A stretch of 64,000 bases of DNA from Mytilus galloprovincialis (Eukaryota > Mollusca > Bivalvia > Mytilida > Mytilidae), in assembly GCF_965363235.1 (NCBI RefSeq), contig NC_134851.1, positions 33,632,321 through 33,696,320 on the forward strand. The letters run 5' to 3'. How positions within the stretch are numbered: position 1 is the stretch's first letter; each line of letters starts with the position of its first letter. Position numbers and translations under genes: made by a program. The notes beneath the pieces were generated by a model that searched no databases, was not told the DNA's origin, and worked only from the letters and a program-made list of their open reading frames with translations. Positions 45,540-57,500 of this stretch are shown here, in pieces.

Positions 45540-48500
45540 CTTGAAATTTAACCATAAACTTGCATTTAGATTTTGTCACATGTTTTAACATAAAATTGTA
45601 TACTTATGTATAAAGAAAAAACATAAAATATGCTCATCCTCAGTAATTTCTTATTCACGAACACAATTAGGCATTATCAAAATAACGAAACATGAAAAAC
45701 ATGTAGTAATAAACCAATGTTCAATGTAATACATATTCCCTAGTGGAATTTTTGCAACAATGATTAACATGATTAAGATGACAAATATTGAATTATAACT
45801 CTGACATATAACAGGATACATAAAATAAACAAGAGGCTCCCAAGAGCCTGAATCGCTCACCTTAATTCTTTTGGTTAAATCTCTCATCAATGATTATTTT
45901 GGCTTTTCAATTTATTTAAATGTTTTTTGGATCGTCCTATTTTCTTCAAAAGCCAAAAAAAATAATCATTTTCTCCTATGTTCTATTTTAGCCATAGGAG
46001 CTATGTTTCTTGACATACAAGGAAATAAAATATAAAATTTATACTAGATACTCTGAAACTCATTTAGCCTAAGTTTGGCTGAAATTGATACAGCAGTTTC
46101 AAAGGAGAAGATTTTTTAAAGTAAGTCAACATTATGAACAAATTGTGAAAAAAGTCTTTAAAGGGCAATAACTCCTTAAGGGGTCAATTGACAATTTTGG
46201 TCAAATTGACTTAATTGAAGATCTTACTTTGCTGAACATTACTGCTGTTTACAGTTTATTTCTATCTATAATTATATTCAAGATAATAAACAAAAACAGC
46301 AAAATTTCCTTAAAATTATCAATTCAGGGGCAGCAACCCAACAACAGGTTGTTTGATTCATCTGAAAATTTCAGGGCAGATAAAGTTGACCTGATAAACA
46401 AATTTACCCAACGTCAGATTTGCTCTAAATGCTTTGGTTTTTGAGTTATAAGCCAAAAACTGCATTTGACCCCTATGTTCTATTTTTAGCAATGGCGACC
46501 ATGTTTGTTGATAGATCATAACTTCGGATACAATTTACAAACTAGATACCCTAAGGAACATTCAGTTAAAGTTTGGAAGTATTTGGCCCAGTAGTTTCAG
46601 AGGAGAAGATTTTTGTAAAAGATTACTAAGATTTACGAAAAATGGTTAAAAATTGACTATAAAGGGCAATAACTCCTAAAGGGGTCAACTGACCATTTCC
46701 GTCATGTTGACTTATTTGTAAATCTTACTTTGCTGAACATTATTCCTGTTTACAGTTTATCTCTATCTATAATAATATTCAAGATAATAACCAAAAACAG
46801 CAAAATTTCCTTAAAATTACCAATTCAGGGGCAGCAACCCAACAACGGGTTGTCTGATTCATCTGAAAATTTCAGGGCAGATAGATCTTGACCTGATAAA
46901 CAATATTACCCCTGTCAGATTTGCTCTAAATGCTTTGGTTTTTGAGTTATAAGCCAAAAACTGCATTTGACCCCTATGTTCTATTTTTAGCAATGGCGAC
47001 CATGTTTGTTGATAGATCAAAACTTCGGATACAATTTATAAATTAGATACCCTGAGGAACATTCAGTTAAAGTTTGAAAGTATTTGGCCCAGTAGTTTCA
47101 GAGAAGATTCTTGAAATAGTTTACGACGACAGACGACGACGGACGACGACGGACGCCAAGTGATGGCATAAGCTCACTTGTCCCTTCGGGACAGGTGAGC
47201 TAAAAAGGAAAAAACAATAAACAAAATATTTTGTACTAAAGGTTTCCTTTAGAGAAATTAATGTAAATGTATATATACAATCTTGCTTAGGAGTAATATC
47301 ACCAGCTTTTTTTCCCTAACTTATATAAACATTTTTTTTGTAAAACTTTGTAAAATTTAAATTAAAAAAAATTGTGCAGAATTTATCTTTGTTTGAAATA
47401 AAAAAAAAATTGGCATGAGTATAGTTTTGTCCTGTCCATTACTGCAGACAAACTTTCACATAACATTTCACTGCATATATCATAAGAAAATACCATCACT
47501 GGAGGTTAAGCAATCACATTTTTTCCCCTGTTTACAACATTTAGTAACCATGTTACCACAAGTGTCCAAATTTTTTTCAATAGAAATCCCATAAAAAAAG
47601 GATCGTGCTTTAAAATATCCAAGATAAATGTTGTGACTTGACAATTTCATGGGGATTTTGTTTTTTGACCCACATCCGCATAAAATGGGATGTGACATTT
47701 CATGATTTAATAAATAAATTGTTGACAAATTTACAAGTGTTGTCTGTTGGCATAAAAATAATAAGAAAGTAAGAATGCCACCTGATGGACAGCAACATTG
47801 CTTATTTATTCAAATATCTTAACCATGAACTAGAGGGCAGAGCCTCAAAATAATCTGAAACATTTGAATAAACTTATATTGAAACAAGAGGCTCTCAAGA
47901 GCCTGAATCGCTCACCTTAATTCTTTTGGTTAAATCCCTCATCAATGATTATTTTGGCTTTTCAATTTATTTAAATGTTTTTGGATCAACCTATTTTCTT
48001 CAAAAGCAAAAAAAAAATCATTTTCTCCTATGTTCTATTTTAGCCATAGAAGCTATGTTTCTTGACATACAAGGAAATAAAATATAAAAGTTATACTAGA
48101 TACTATGAAACTCATTTAGCCTAAGTTTGGCTGAAATTGATACAGCAGTTTCAAAGGAGAAGATTTTTTAAAGTAAGTCAACATGATGAACAAATTGTGA
48201 AAAAAGTCTTTAAAGGGCAATAACTCCTTAAGGGGTCAATTGACAACTTTGGTCAGATAGACTTATTTGTAGATCTTACTTTGCTGAACATTATTGCTCA
48301 CTTTACAGTTTATCTCTATCTATAATAATATTCAAGATAATAACTAAAAACAGCAAAATTTCCTTAAGATTATCAATTCAGGGGCAGTAACCCAACAACA
48401 GGTTGTCTGATTCATCTGAAAATTTCAGGGCAGATAAATCTTGACCTGATAAACAATGTTACCCCATGTCAGATTTGCTCTAAATGCTTTGGTTTTTGAG

Positions 48501-51500
48501 TTATAAGCCAAAAACTGCATTTGACCCCTATGTTCTATTTTTAGCAATGGCGACCATGTTTGTTGATAGATCAAAACTTCGGATACAATTTATAAACTAG
48601 ATACCCTAAGGAACATTCAGTTAAAGTTTGGAAGTATTTGGCCCAGTAGTTTCAGAGGAGAAGATTTTTGTAAAAGATTACTAAGATTTACGAAAAATGG
48701 TTAAAAATTGACTATAAAGGGCAATAACTCCTAAAGGGGTCAACTGACCATTTCGGTCATGTTGACTTATTTGTAAATCTTACTTTGCTGAACATTATTG
48801 CTATTTACAGTTTATCTCTATCTATAATAATATTCAAGATAATATCCAAAAACAGCAAAATTTCCTTAAAATTATCAATTCAGGGGCAGCAACCCAACAA
48901 CAGGTTGTCTGATTCATCTGAAAATTTCAGGGCAGATAGATCTTGACCTGATTAACAATATAACCCCCATGTCAGATTTGCTCTAAATGCTTTGGTTTTT
49001 GAGTTATAAGCCAAAAACTGCATTTGACCCCTATGTTCTATTTTTAGTAATGGCGACCATGTTTGTTGATAGATCAAAACTTCGGATACAATTTATAAAC
49101 TAGATACCCGAAGGAACATTCAGCTAAAGTTTGGAAGTATTTGGCCCAGTAGTTTCAGAGGAGAAGATTTTTGTAAAAGATTACTAAGATTTACGAAAAA
49201 TGGTTAAAAATTGACTATAAAGGGCAATAACTCCTAAAGGGGTCAACTGACCATTTCGGTCATGTTGACTTATTTGTAAATCTTACTTTGCTGAACATTA
49301 TTGCTATTTACAGTTTATCTCTATCTATAATAATATTCAAGATAATATCAAAAAACAGCAAAATTTCCATAAAATTATCAATTCAGGGGCAGCAACCCAA
49401 CAACAGGTTGTCTGATTCATCTGAAAATTTCAGGGCAGATAGATCTTGACCTGATTAACAATATAACCCCCATGTCAGATTTGCTCTAAATGCTTTGGTT
49501 TTTGAGTTATAAGCCAAAAACTGCATTTGACCCCTATGTTCTATTTTTAGTAATGGCGACCATGTTTGTTGATAGATCAAAACTTCAAATACAATTTATA
49601 AACTAGATACCCTAAGGAACATTCAGTTAAAGTTTGGAAGTATTTGGCCCAGTAGTTTCAGAGGAGAAGATTTTTGTAAAAGATAACTAAGATTTACGAA
49701 AAATGGTTAAAAATTGACTATAAAGGGCAATAACTCCTAAAGGGGTCAACTGACCATTTCGGTCATGTTGACTTATTTGTAAATCTTACTTTGCTGAACA
49801 TTATTACTGTTTACAGTTTATCTCTATCTATAATAATATTCAAGATAATAACCAAAAACAGCAAAATTTCCTTAAAATTACCAATTCAGGGGCAGCAACC
49901 CAACAACGGGTTGTCTGATTCATCTGAAAATTTCAGGGCAGATAGATCTTGACCTGATAAACAATTTTACCTCTGTCAGATTTGCTCTAAATGCTTTGGT
50001 TTTTGAGTTATAAGCCAAAAACTGCATTTGACCCCTATGTTCTATTTTTAGTAATGGCAACCATGTTTGTTGATAGATCAAAACTTCGGATACAATTTAT
50101 AAACTAGATACCCGAAGGAACATTCAGTTGAAGTTTGGAAGTATTTGGCCCAGTAGTTTCAGAGGAGAAGATTTTTGTAAAAGATTACTAAGATTTACGA
50201 AAAATGGTTAAAAATTGACTATAAAGGGCAATAACTCCTAAAGGGGTCAACTGACCATTTCGGTCATGTTGACTTATTTGTAAATCTTACTTTGCTGAAC
50301 ATTATTGCTATTTACAGTTTATCTCTATCTATAATAATATTCAAGATAATATCAAAAAACAGCAAAATTTCCTTAAAATTATCAATTCAGGGGCAGCAAC
50401 CCAACAACAGGTTGTCTGATTCATCTGAAAATTTCAGGGCAGATAGATCTTGACCTGATTAACATTATAACCCCCATGTCAGATTTGCTCTAAATGCTTT
50501 GGTTTTTGAGTTATAAGCCAAAAACTGCATTTGACCCCTATGTTCTATTTTTAGTAATGGCGACCATGTTTGTTGATAGATCAAAACTTCGGATACAATT
50601 TATAAACTAGATACCCGAAGGAACATTCAGCTAAAGTTTGGAAGTATTTGGCCCAGTAGTTTCAGAGGAGAAGATTTTTGTAAAAGATTACTAAGATTTA
50701 CGAAAAATGGTTAAAAATTGACTATAAAGGGCAATAACTCCTAAAGGGGTCAACTGACCATTTCGGTCATGTTGACTTATTTGTAAATCTTACTTTGCTG
50801 AACATTATTGCTATTTACAGTTTATCTCTATCTATAATAATATTCAAGATAATATCAAAAAACAGCAAAATTTCCATAAAATTATCAATTCAGGGGCAGC
50901 AACCCAACAACAGGTTGTCTGATTCATCTGAAAATTTCAGGGCAGATAGATCTTGACCTGATTAACAATATAACCCCCATGTCAGATTTGCTCTAAATGC
51001 TTTGGTTTTTGAGTTATAAGCCAAAAACTGCATTTGACCCCTATGTTCTATTTTTAGTAATGGCGACCATGTTTGTTGATAGATCAAAACTTCAGATACA
51101 ATTTATAAACTAGATACCCTAAGAACATTCAGTTAAAGTTTGGAAGTATTTGGCCCAGTAGTTTCAGAGGAGAAGATTCTTGTAAAAGATAACTAAGATT
51201 TACGAAAAATGGTTAAAAATTGACTATAAAGGGCAATAACTCCTAAAGGGGTCAACTGACCATTTCGGTCATGTTGACTTATTTGTAAATCTTACTTTGC
51301 TGAACATTATTGCTGTTTACAGTTTATCTCTATCTATAATAATATTCAAGATAATAACCAAAAACAGCAAAATTTCCTTAAAATTACCAATTCAGGGGCA
51401 GCAACCCAACAACGGGTTGTCTGATTCATCTGAAAATTTCAGGGCAGATAGATCTTGACCTGATAAACAATTTTATCCCTGTCAGATTTGCCCTAAATGC

Positions 51501-54500
51501 TTTGGTTTTTGAGTTATAAGCCAAAAACTGCATTTGACCCCTATGTTCTATTTTTAGCAATGGCGACCATGTTTGTTGATAGATCAAAACTTTGGATACA
51601 ATTTATAAACTAGATACCCGAAGGAACATTCAGTTGAAGTTTGGAAGTATTTGGCCCAGTAGTTTCAGAGGAGAAGATTTTTGTAAAAGATTACTAAGAT
51701 TTACGAAAAATGGTTAAAAATTGACTATAAAGGGCAATAACTCCTAAAGGGGTCAACTGACCATTTCGGTCATGTTGACTTATTTGTAAATCTTACTTTG
51801 CTGAACATTATTGCTATTTACAGTTTATCTCTATCTATAATAATATTCAAGATAATATCAAAAAACAGCAAAATTTCCTTAAAATTATCAATTCAGGGGC
51901 AGCAACCCAACAACAGGTTGTCTGATTCATCTGAAAATTTCTGGGCAGATAGATCTTGACCTGATTAACAATATAACCCCATGTCAGATTTGCTCTAAAT
52001 GCTTTGGTTTTTGAGTTATAAGCCAAAAACTGCATTTGACCCCTATGTTCTATTTTTAGCAATGGCGACCATGTTTGTTGATAGATCAAAACTTCGGATA
52101 CAATTTATAAACTAGATACCCTAAGGAACATTCAGTTAAAGTTTGGAAGTATTTGGCCCAGTAGTTTCAGAGGAGAAGATTTTTGTAAAAGATAACTAAG
52201 ATTTACGAAAAATGGTTAAAAATTGACTATAAAGGGCAATAACTCCTAAAGGGGTCAACTGACCATTTCGGTCATGTTGACTTATTTGTAAATCTTACTT
52301 TGCTGAACATTATTGCTGTTTACAGTTTATCTCTATCTATAATAATATTCAAGATAATAACCAAAAACAGCAAAATTTCCTTAAAATTACCAATTCAGGG
52401 GCAGCAACCCAACAACGGGTTGTCTGATTCATCTGAAAATTTCAGGGCAGATAGATCTTGACCTGATAAACAATTTTACCCCTGTCAGATTTGCTCTAAA
52501 TGCTTTGGTTTTTGAGTTATAAGCCAAAAACTGCATTTGACCCCTATGTTCTATTTTTAGCAATGGCGACCATGTTTGTTGATAAATCAAAACCTCGGAT
52601 ACAATTTATAAACTAGATACCCTAAGGAACATTCAGTTGAAGTTTGGAAGTATTTGGCCCAGTAGTTTCAGAGGAGAAGATTCTTGAAATAGTTTACGAC
52701 GACAGACGACGACGACAGACGACAGACGCAGACGCCAAGTGATGGCATAAGCTCACTTGGCCCTTCGGGCCAGGTGAGCTAAAAAAGAAATACAAGATTA
52801 ACAAAGACCAGAGGCTCCTGTTTTAGGACAAGCACAAAAATGATGCAGGCTTAACATGATTTGTGAGATCTCAAGTCTCCCCTTTACCTTTAGCCAATTG
52901 AGAATAAACAAACACACAGTAAAACTCAGAATAAAAGTAGTCTGACTCCTATGTCATTGCAGGTCAGAATATCTAACAAAAAAGCACAAGTTCTGACAAT
53001 TTGATTATGTATTTGTTTCTAAACAGTCAGCCTCACTCACTCTCTTTTGTAGACTTCTAAAGGATAGCTGTTCTTTATCAATCAGACCGTCTTCTTCTAG
53101 CTAGAAAGACAATAGAAAACCATAATTTAGAAAGAAATGAGAAGTGTGCTGTCTTCAATATATTGAAAAAAAATATCTATTCAACTTCAACTAATAAATT
53201 TTTAGTGAAAAGATTTTATGATGTAAGGTAGTAAATGCGATAAGGTACAAGACAATATGCAAAATAATTACACTGATGGTTCAATTTTGACTTCAACATT
53301 TTAAACTTTCAAAATAATTTAATATCATTGGGATATTGGTTTGACAAGTATTTTTCTTTATCCCTTAGTATTATACATTTGAATTGTTGTGACGTCATGT
53401 AACATACATACTGTCAAGGTACTGTTATTTGTGTGGTACCAATTTTTGTGGATGGCTTTATCCATTAATTTAAGTGTCCATAAAATATATTAACTGATAA
53501 TTTAACTTTAGATGTAATGCGTCTTCTGATTTTGTTATCAGCCCATAGACATAGTTTAGTAATGTGACCGTGATGTCATCAAAGTTTTCTACGGTTTAAA
53601 ATGGAATTTAAAATCAAATCATTAGAAATGACTGTAATTTTTTTCTGTCTATTCAAATTAACATAAAAAATGTGGTGAACACTGTTAAATAACCCGCTAT
53701 GCGCGTTATTCAGTGTGTACCAAATTTTTTATGTTATTTCTTCATCGACAGAAAAAATATTACAGTCATTCGTTTATTGTCCAACTCAAGACATAGAAAG
53801 ATCCTCAAGTAGATTTAACTTCATGGATACCAGCATATAATGAAGAGAATATATTGAATTTCAACAAATGCACTATAAACTTTATATATACAACTGCACA
53901 TTCTGCAGACAGGACAGACTTTTATATATTATACATCACACACAAGTAAAGAAATAGCAAATAATATTGTGTATAAAAGAAATAATGGAGATTTCTAAAT
54001 GTATGTAATTTTTCAGTTTGCATGATAAGTCAATGTTTCTAGATATATACTTTAAATAACTATTTTTAATCTTAAAAAAAAAATAACTGTATGACCATAA
54101 TCTTCTGGTTCTCATACAATTTTTTTAATTAATTTGTGTTGGTGCAAATGTTATATATAACCAGGATATAAGCAGCAAAACAATTACAGGTGCAGTAAAA
54201 TTATTACTGTTAATGGTATTGATGATACAGCATCAAATGTATTAATATAAATCATAATTACATGAATTACATCTATATCTACTGCAGATATATTGCTCTT
54301 TGACCATGATGACTGGATTCTTCTACTTGTAAGCTTGCTACTTCTTGCCTCACCTACAATGCACCATTTGTTTTTTACAAAAGAATGTGATTTCAATTGA
54401 AAAAAACCTTTAAGCATTCTTTTTGTGACCACACTTAACCGGTCTTATAATGAAATTTAGTATTTGTGCATACCAACACAAGCTGAGCAGATTCATAAAG

Positions 54501-57500
54501 GATGAAAGAACCATTAAATTCATATCAAATCACATTACTAATTTTCTGTCTAGGTTTTTATAAAATAACTTGTGTTTTGTTGATACTACATATTGTACTA
54601 CATGCACTATTGATTTTGATCACTTAAATGGAATACTACACCAGATTGACAGTACAATTTACAATATTATAAAAGGAAAACATAAAATAACAAATAATAT
54701 CAAATAAGCATGACAATAAGTCAAAATAGTTCTTTTCTGATCATCTCAACTTTGTCTTATGAAGTTATAGAGGTTCAACTGTATATTAAAGTCATAAGAA
54801 ACCTCAAATTAAAAAAAAATGCATATGTTTTTTGTAACTAAATGGATAGTTTTCATTATACAACTTATGTACATATACTTTTTTCTGAGGAAAATTCTTT
54901 AATTTTTCCACATTTAGAAGAAGTTTACTTATTTTTAATTGCTTGCTTCCAGCAAGCAATTCGCTGACATATTTTCCGTTTGCACAGTGACCCACGTAAC
55001 CCTCCTCGTAAAAATCCGGTGACCACAATACGCATGGATCTGTCATTGAAATAAACAAATATCTGATTATACATGTTAAACACGTGCTCAATGCCCATGC
55101 TTTTTGTGATTTGTTTACTTTAAAGTGACAATCGGTAAAACTCGGATCTAAACACGGCATTTAATGAGCAACCATATTTGTTAAATCATAACAAACAGAG
55201 AGAAAAAAAATGACGATTATATGATATATTTGCGAAAATAATGATAAAATCGTGCAAAGAGGACTAAGTTTATTATGTATACATGCATTGGTTCAAGAAT
55301 TGGACATACATTATTTTTCACCACTCACTCGTTTCTTATGACTATAAGTAGAATAGCAAACGGATCCATAAAATTTAAGAGTTTGTCAAAAAAGTTTAAT
55401 AGAAAAATGACATAGACTATTAGTCAAGTAAACATTTACAAAATATTTAAATTTTAATCATTATCAGACTGATCTGCAACACTCTGTCAGAGAAACATTT
55501 ATCTTTAAGACACTGAAGTACATTTTTTAGTAGAAGTTTTTATTGATGAAATATTAATAACCTAATATTCATTGCATTTATTTTCCTCTCAGAAAACCCT
55601 GTTATCCTTTTAATGTAATATCTTTTAAATTAAGGTTGTTTTACATGCTTAGGTATTAATATAGGGAGCAAGTCAAGTGTAAGAAAGTGTAAATATATAT
55701 AGAGAATAATACATGCCAAAATTTTTATCACATGCAGCAGGGATGGGGTAATTAAAAATGTAATGGTAATTAAGTGTAATGCATTACAATTTTCCGTGTA
55801 ATTGAATGTAATGTGTAATTGAGCATTTTTTTAATTACATGTAATGGTAATTTAATTAATTACATTGAAAAAAGCATGTAATGCTCAATTACTTTTGAAT
55901 TACATTTCAATTACATGTACTTTTTTTGGTGTTACAGTTAAGGATTTGAGTTTAATAATATAAATTGTAAAATTATATATATTTTTCAAATACTAATATC
56001 AATTCTTTTTTAATATATGAAGTCTGTATTTGTTCTGAAGTTTTTATATCATTTATTTGACCTACAGATTTTTTTTTGAATAGCCTTATAATTTAAAAAA
56101 TGTGATAATCATATATAAAGGTTGTTCAGTTTTTAAGAAAGATCTTTAACTAAATAGATTGATAAGTAATAAACACCTTGTTAAACAAAAACAATAAAAT
56201 GTGTCACTGTGAAACATCTTTCTGAAACAGTTCATTTAGAATTTAAAATCACTGCATACAATCATTTTGTCAAATTAGTATACACAAAAGGATTATAGAA
56301 TTAAAAATTAACAGCTGTAAAAACAAACAGCAATTAACCAGATTAAAATGTCCAGGGGCAATGCCACTATTACTGATATTTTATCTAATTAGCAAAATAT
56401 TGCTAATATTTAGACATTATATACATTGTTTGTACTAAAAATTATTTTCAATATTGTGACAAGCACACTTTTTAATATTTTTAAAGTAAAATAAAAAGAT
56501 ATTTTAAATTCATTTATAATTTCTTTATTCATATTATGTTTAATTCAAAGGAGTTCATTTCTGAGATGTCAAAATACCCCTTGATGCAGTCTTCACGCTG
56601 AGTGGCAGCCCAGGCATCCCAGGCTAGTAAAATTGCTCTCGGGCCTGTAAAAATCATATCTACAGGCCAACAGAATCTAACTAAAAATTTTCAAAAATTG
56701 AGCTCCGGGCCTGTAGATTTGAAAGTTTGTCGTGAAGACTGTTGATGTATTGGCAAGTTAATGGGAACAAATTCCCTCTCCTATCAATATAATGATCTTC
56801 TAATCATAAAACTTCCATGTCCTGATCAAGCAATATCTTGCTCAACATTAGCTCCTGTAGAAAGACTATTTACAATTGCTGTTTTCAGACCAGAAGATTC
56901 AGACTTATTGACAAAACATTAAAATAACTATATTAAATGATTATCAAATGCAACGCTTCAACTACATATGCTTACATGAATATTTTAGACATGCATTATA
57001 TAAACATGTAAAATATTGTTAAAAAAAATCGTGATGAAATGTAATGTGTAATTTAATTAATTACTTTAGTAAAGTAATTGTAATTTAATTAATTACATTT
57101 CAAAAACTGTGTAATGTGTAATTAGTGTAATTGACCATTTTTGCAATGTAATGTGTAATTTAATTAATTACATTCCAATGTAATTGACCCCAAGTCTGAC
57201 ATGCAGCATCATCCAGAGGGCCTTTAACATTGTTACATGCAAAAATGTATCAAACAAACATAAATTGCAGCAACCAAGGACTTAAATTTTTGTCTCATAC
57301 TATCTTTAATTTAAAAAGTTGATAAATAAATTTAAATAGTGCACTTTTTTAAAAATATAAGGCCAGAAATAATGTCTTAGTCTTTGGTTTCAATCAAATC
57401 TTACAAATTTTGAATGCTTTCAGTTGCTTTAATTAAATGAAATTTTCAAATCAGTGATTAATTTAAATCTGAAACAATCTTGGTGTCAATGTTAGATATG

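Larger units (their letters stand above)
55738..57198 (+). mobile_element. hAT-type DNA transposon, defective
   Basis: Ends CAGGGATGGGGTAATTA and TAATTGACCCCAAGTCTG are imperfect terminal inverted repeats. An exact 8-bp target duplication ACATGCAG flanks it (55730-55737 and 57199-57206), the hAT hallmark. Subterminal regions are full of TGTAATTAATTAC-type words. A remnant of the transposase C-terminal dimerisation region lies at about 56810-56925 (+): STLAPVERLFTIA, then FRPED. A MITE interrupts the coding remnant at 56587. Too short (1461 bp) to encode a full transposase. Confidence 0.88.

Noticed and set aside
47480..47728. Cys-rich minus-strand frame (CGNMVTKCCKQGKKCDC)
   Set aside because: No signal peptide, no domain pattern and no splice fit with gene D; composition probably chance.
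45828..52785. Regular spacing considered as a CRISPR array or ribosomal spacer
   Set aside because: The unit is 502 bp with transposon-like ends and no spacer structure; eukaryotic context; no rRNA sequence.
55440..55500. Acceptor-like TTTCTCTGACAG with a nine-codon end SVADQSDND on the minus strand
   Set aside because: Too short to judge; the phase-1 chain of gene D is already satisfied by 54353.
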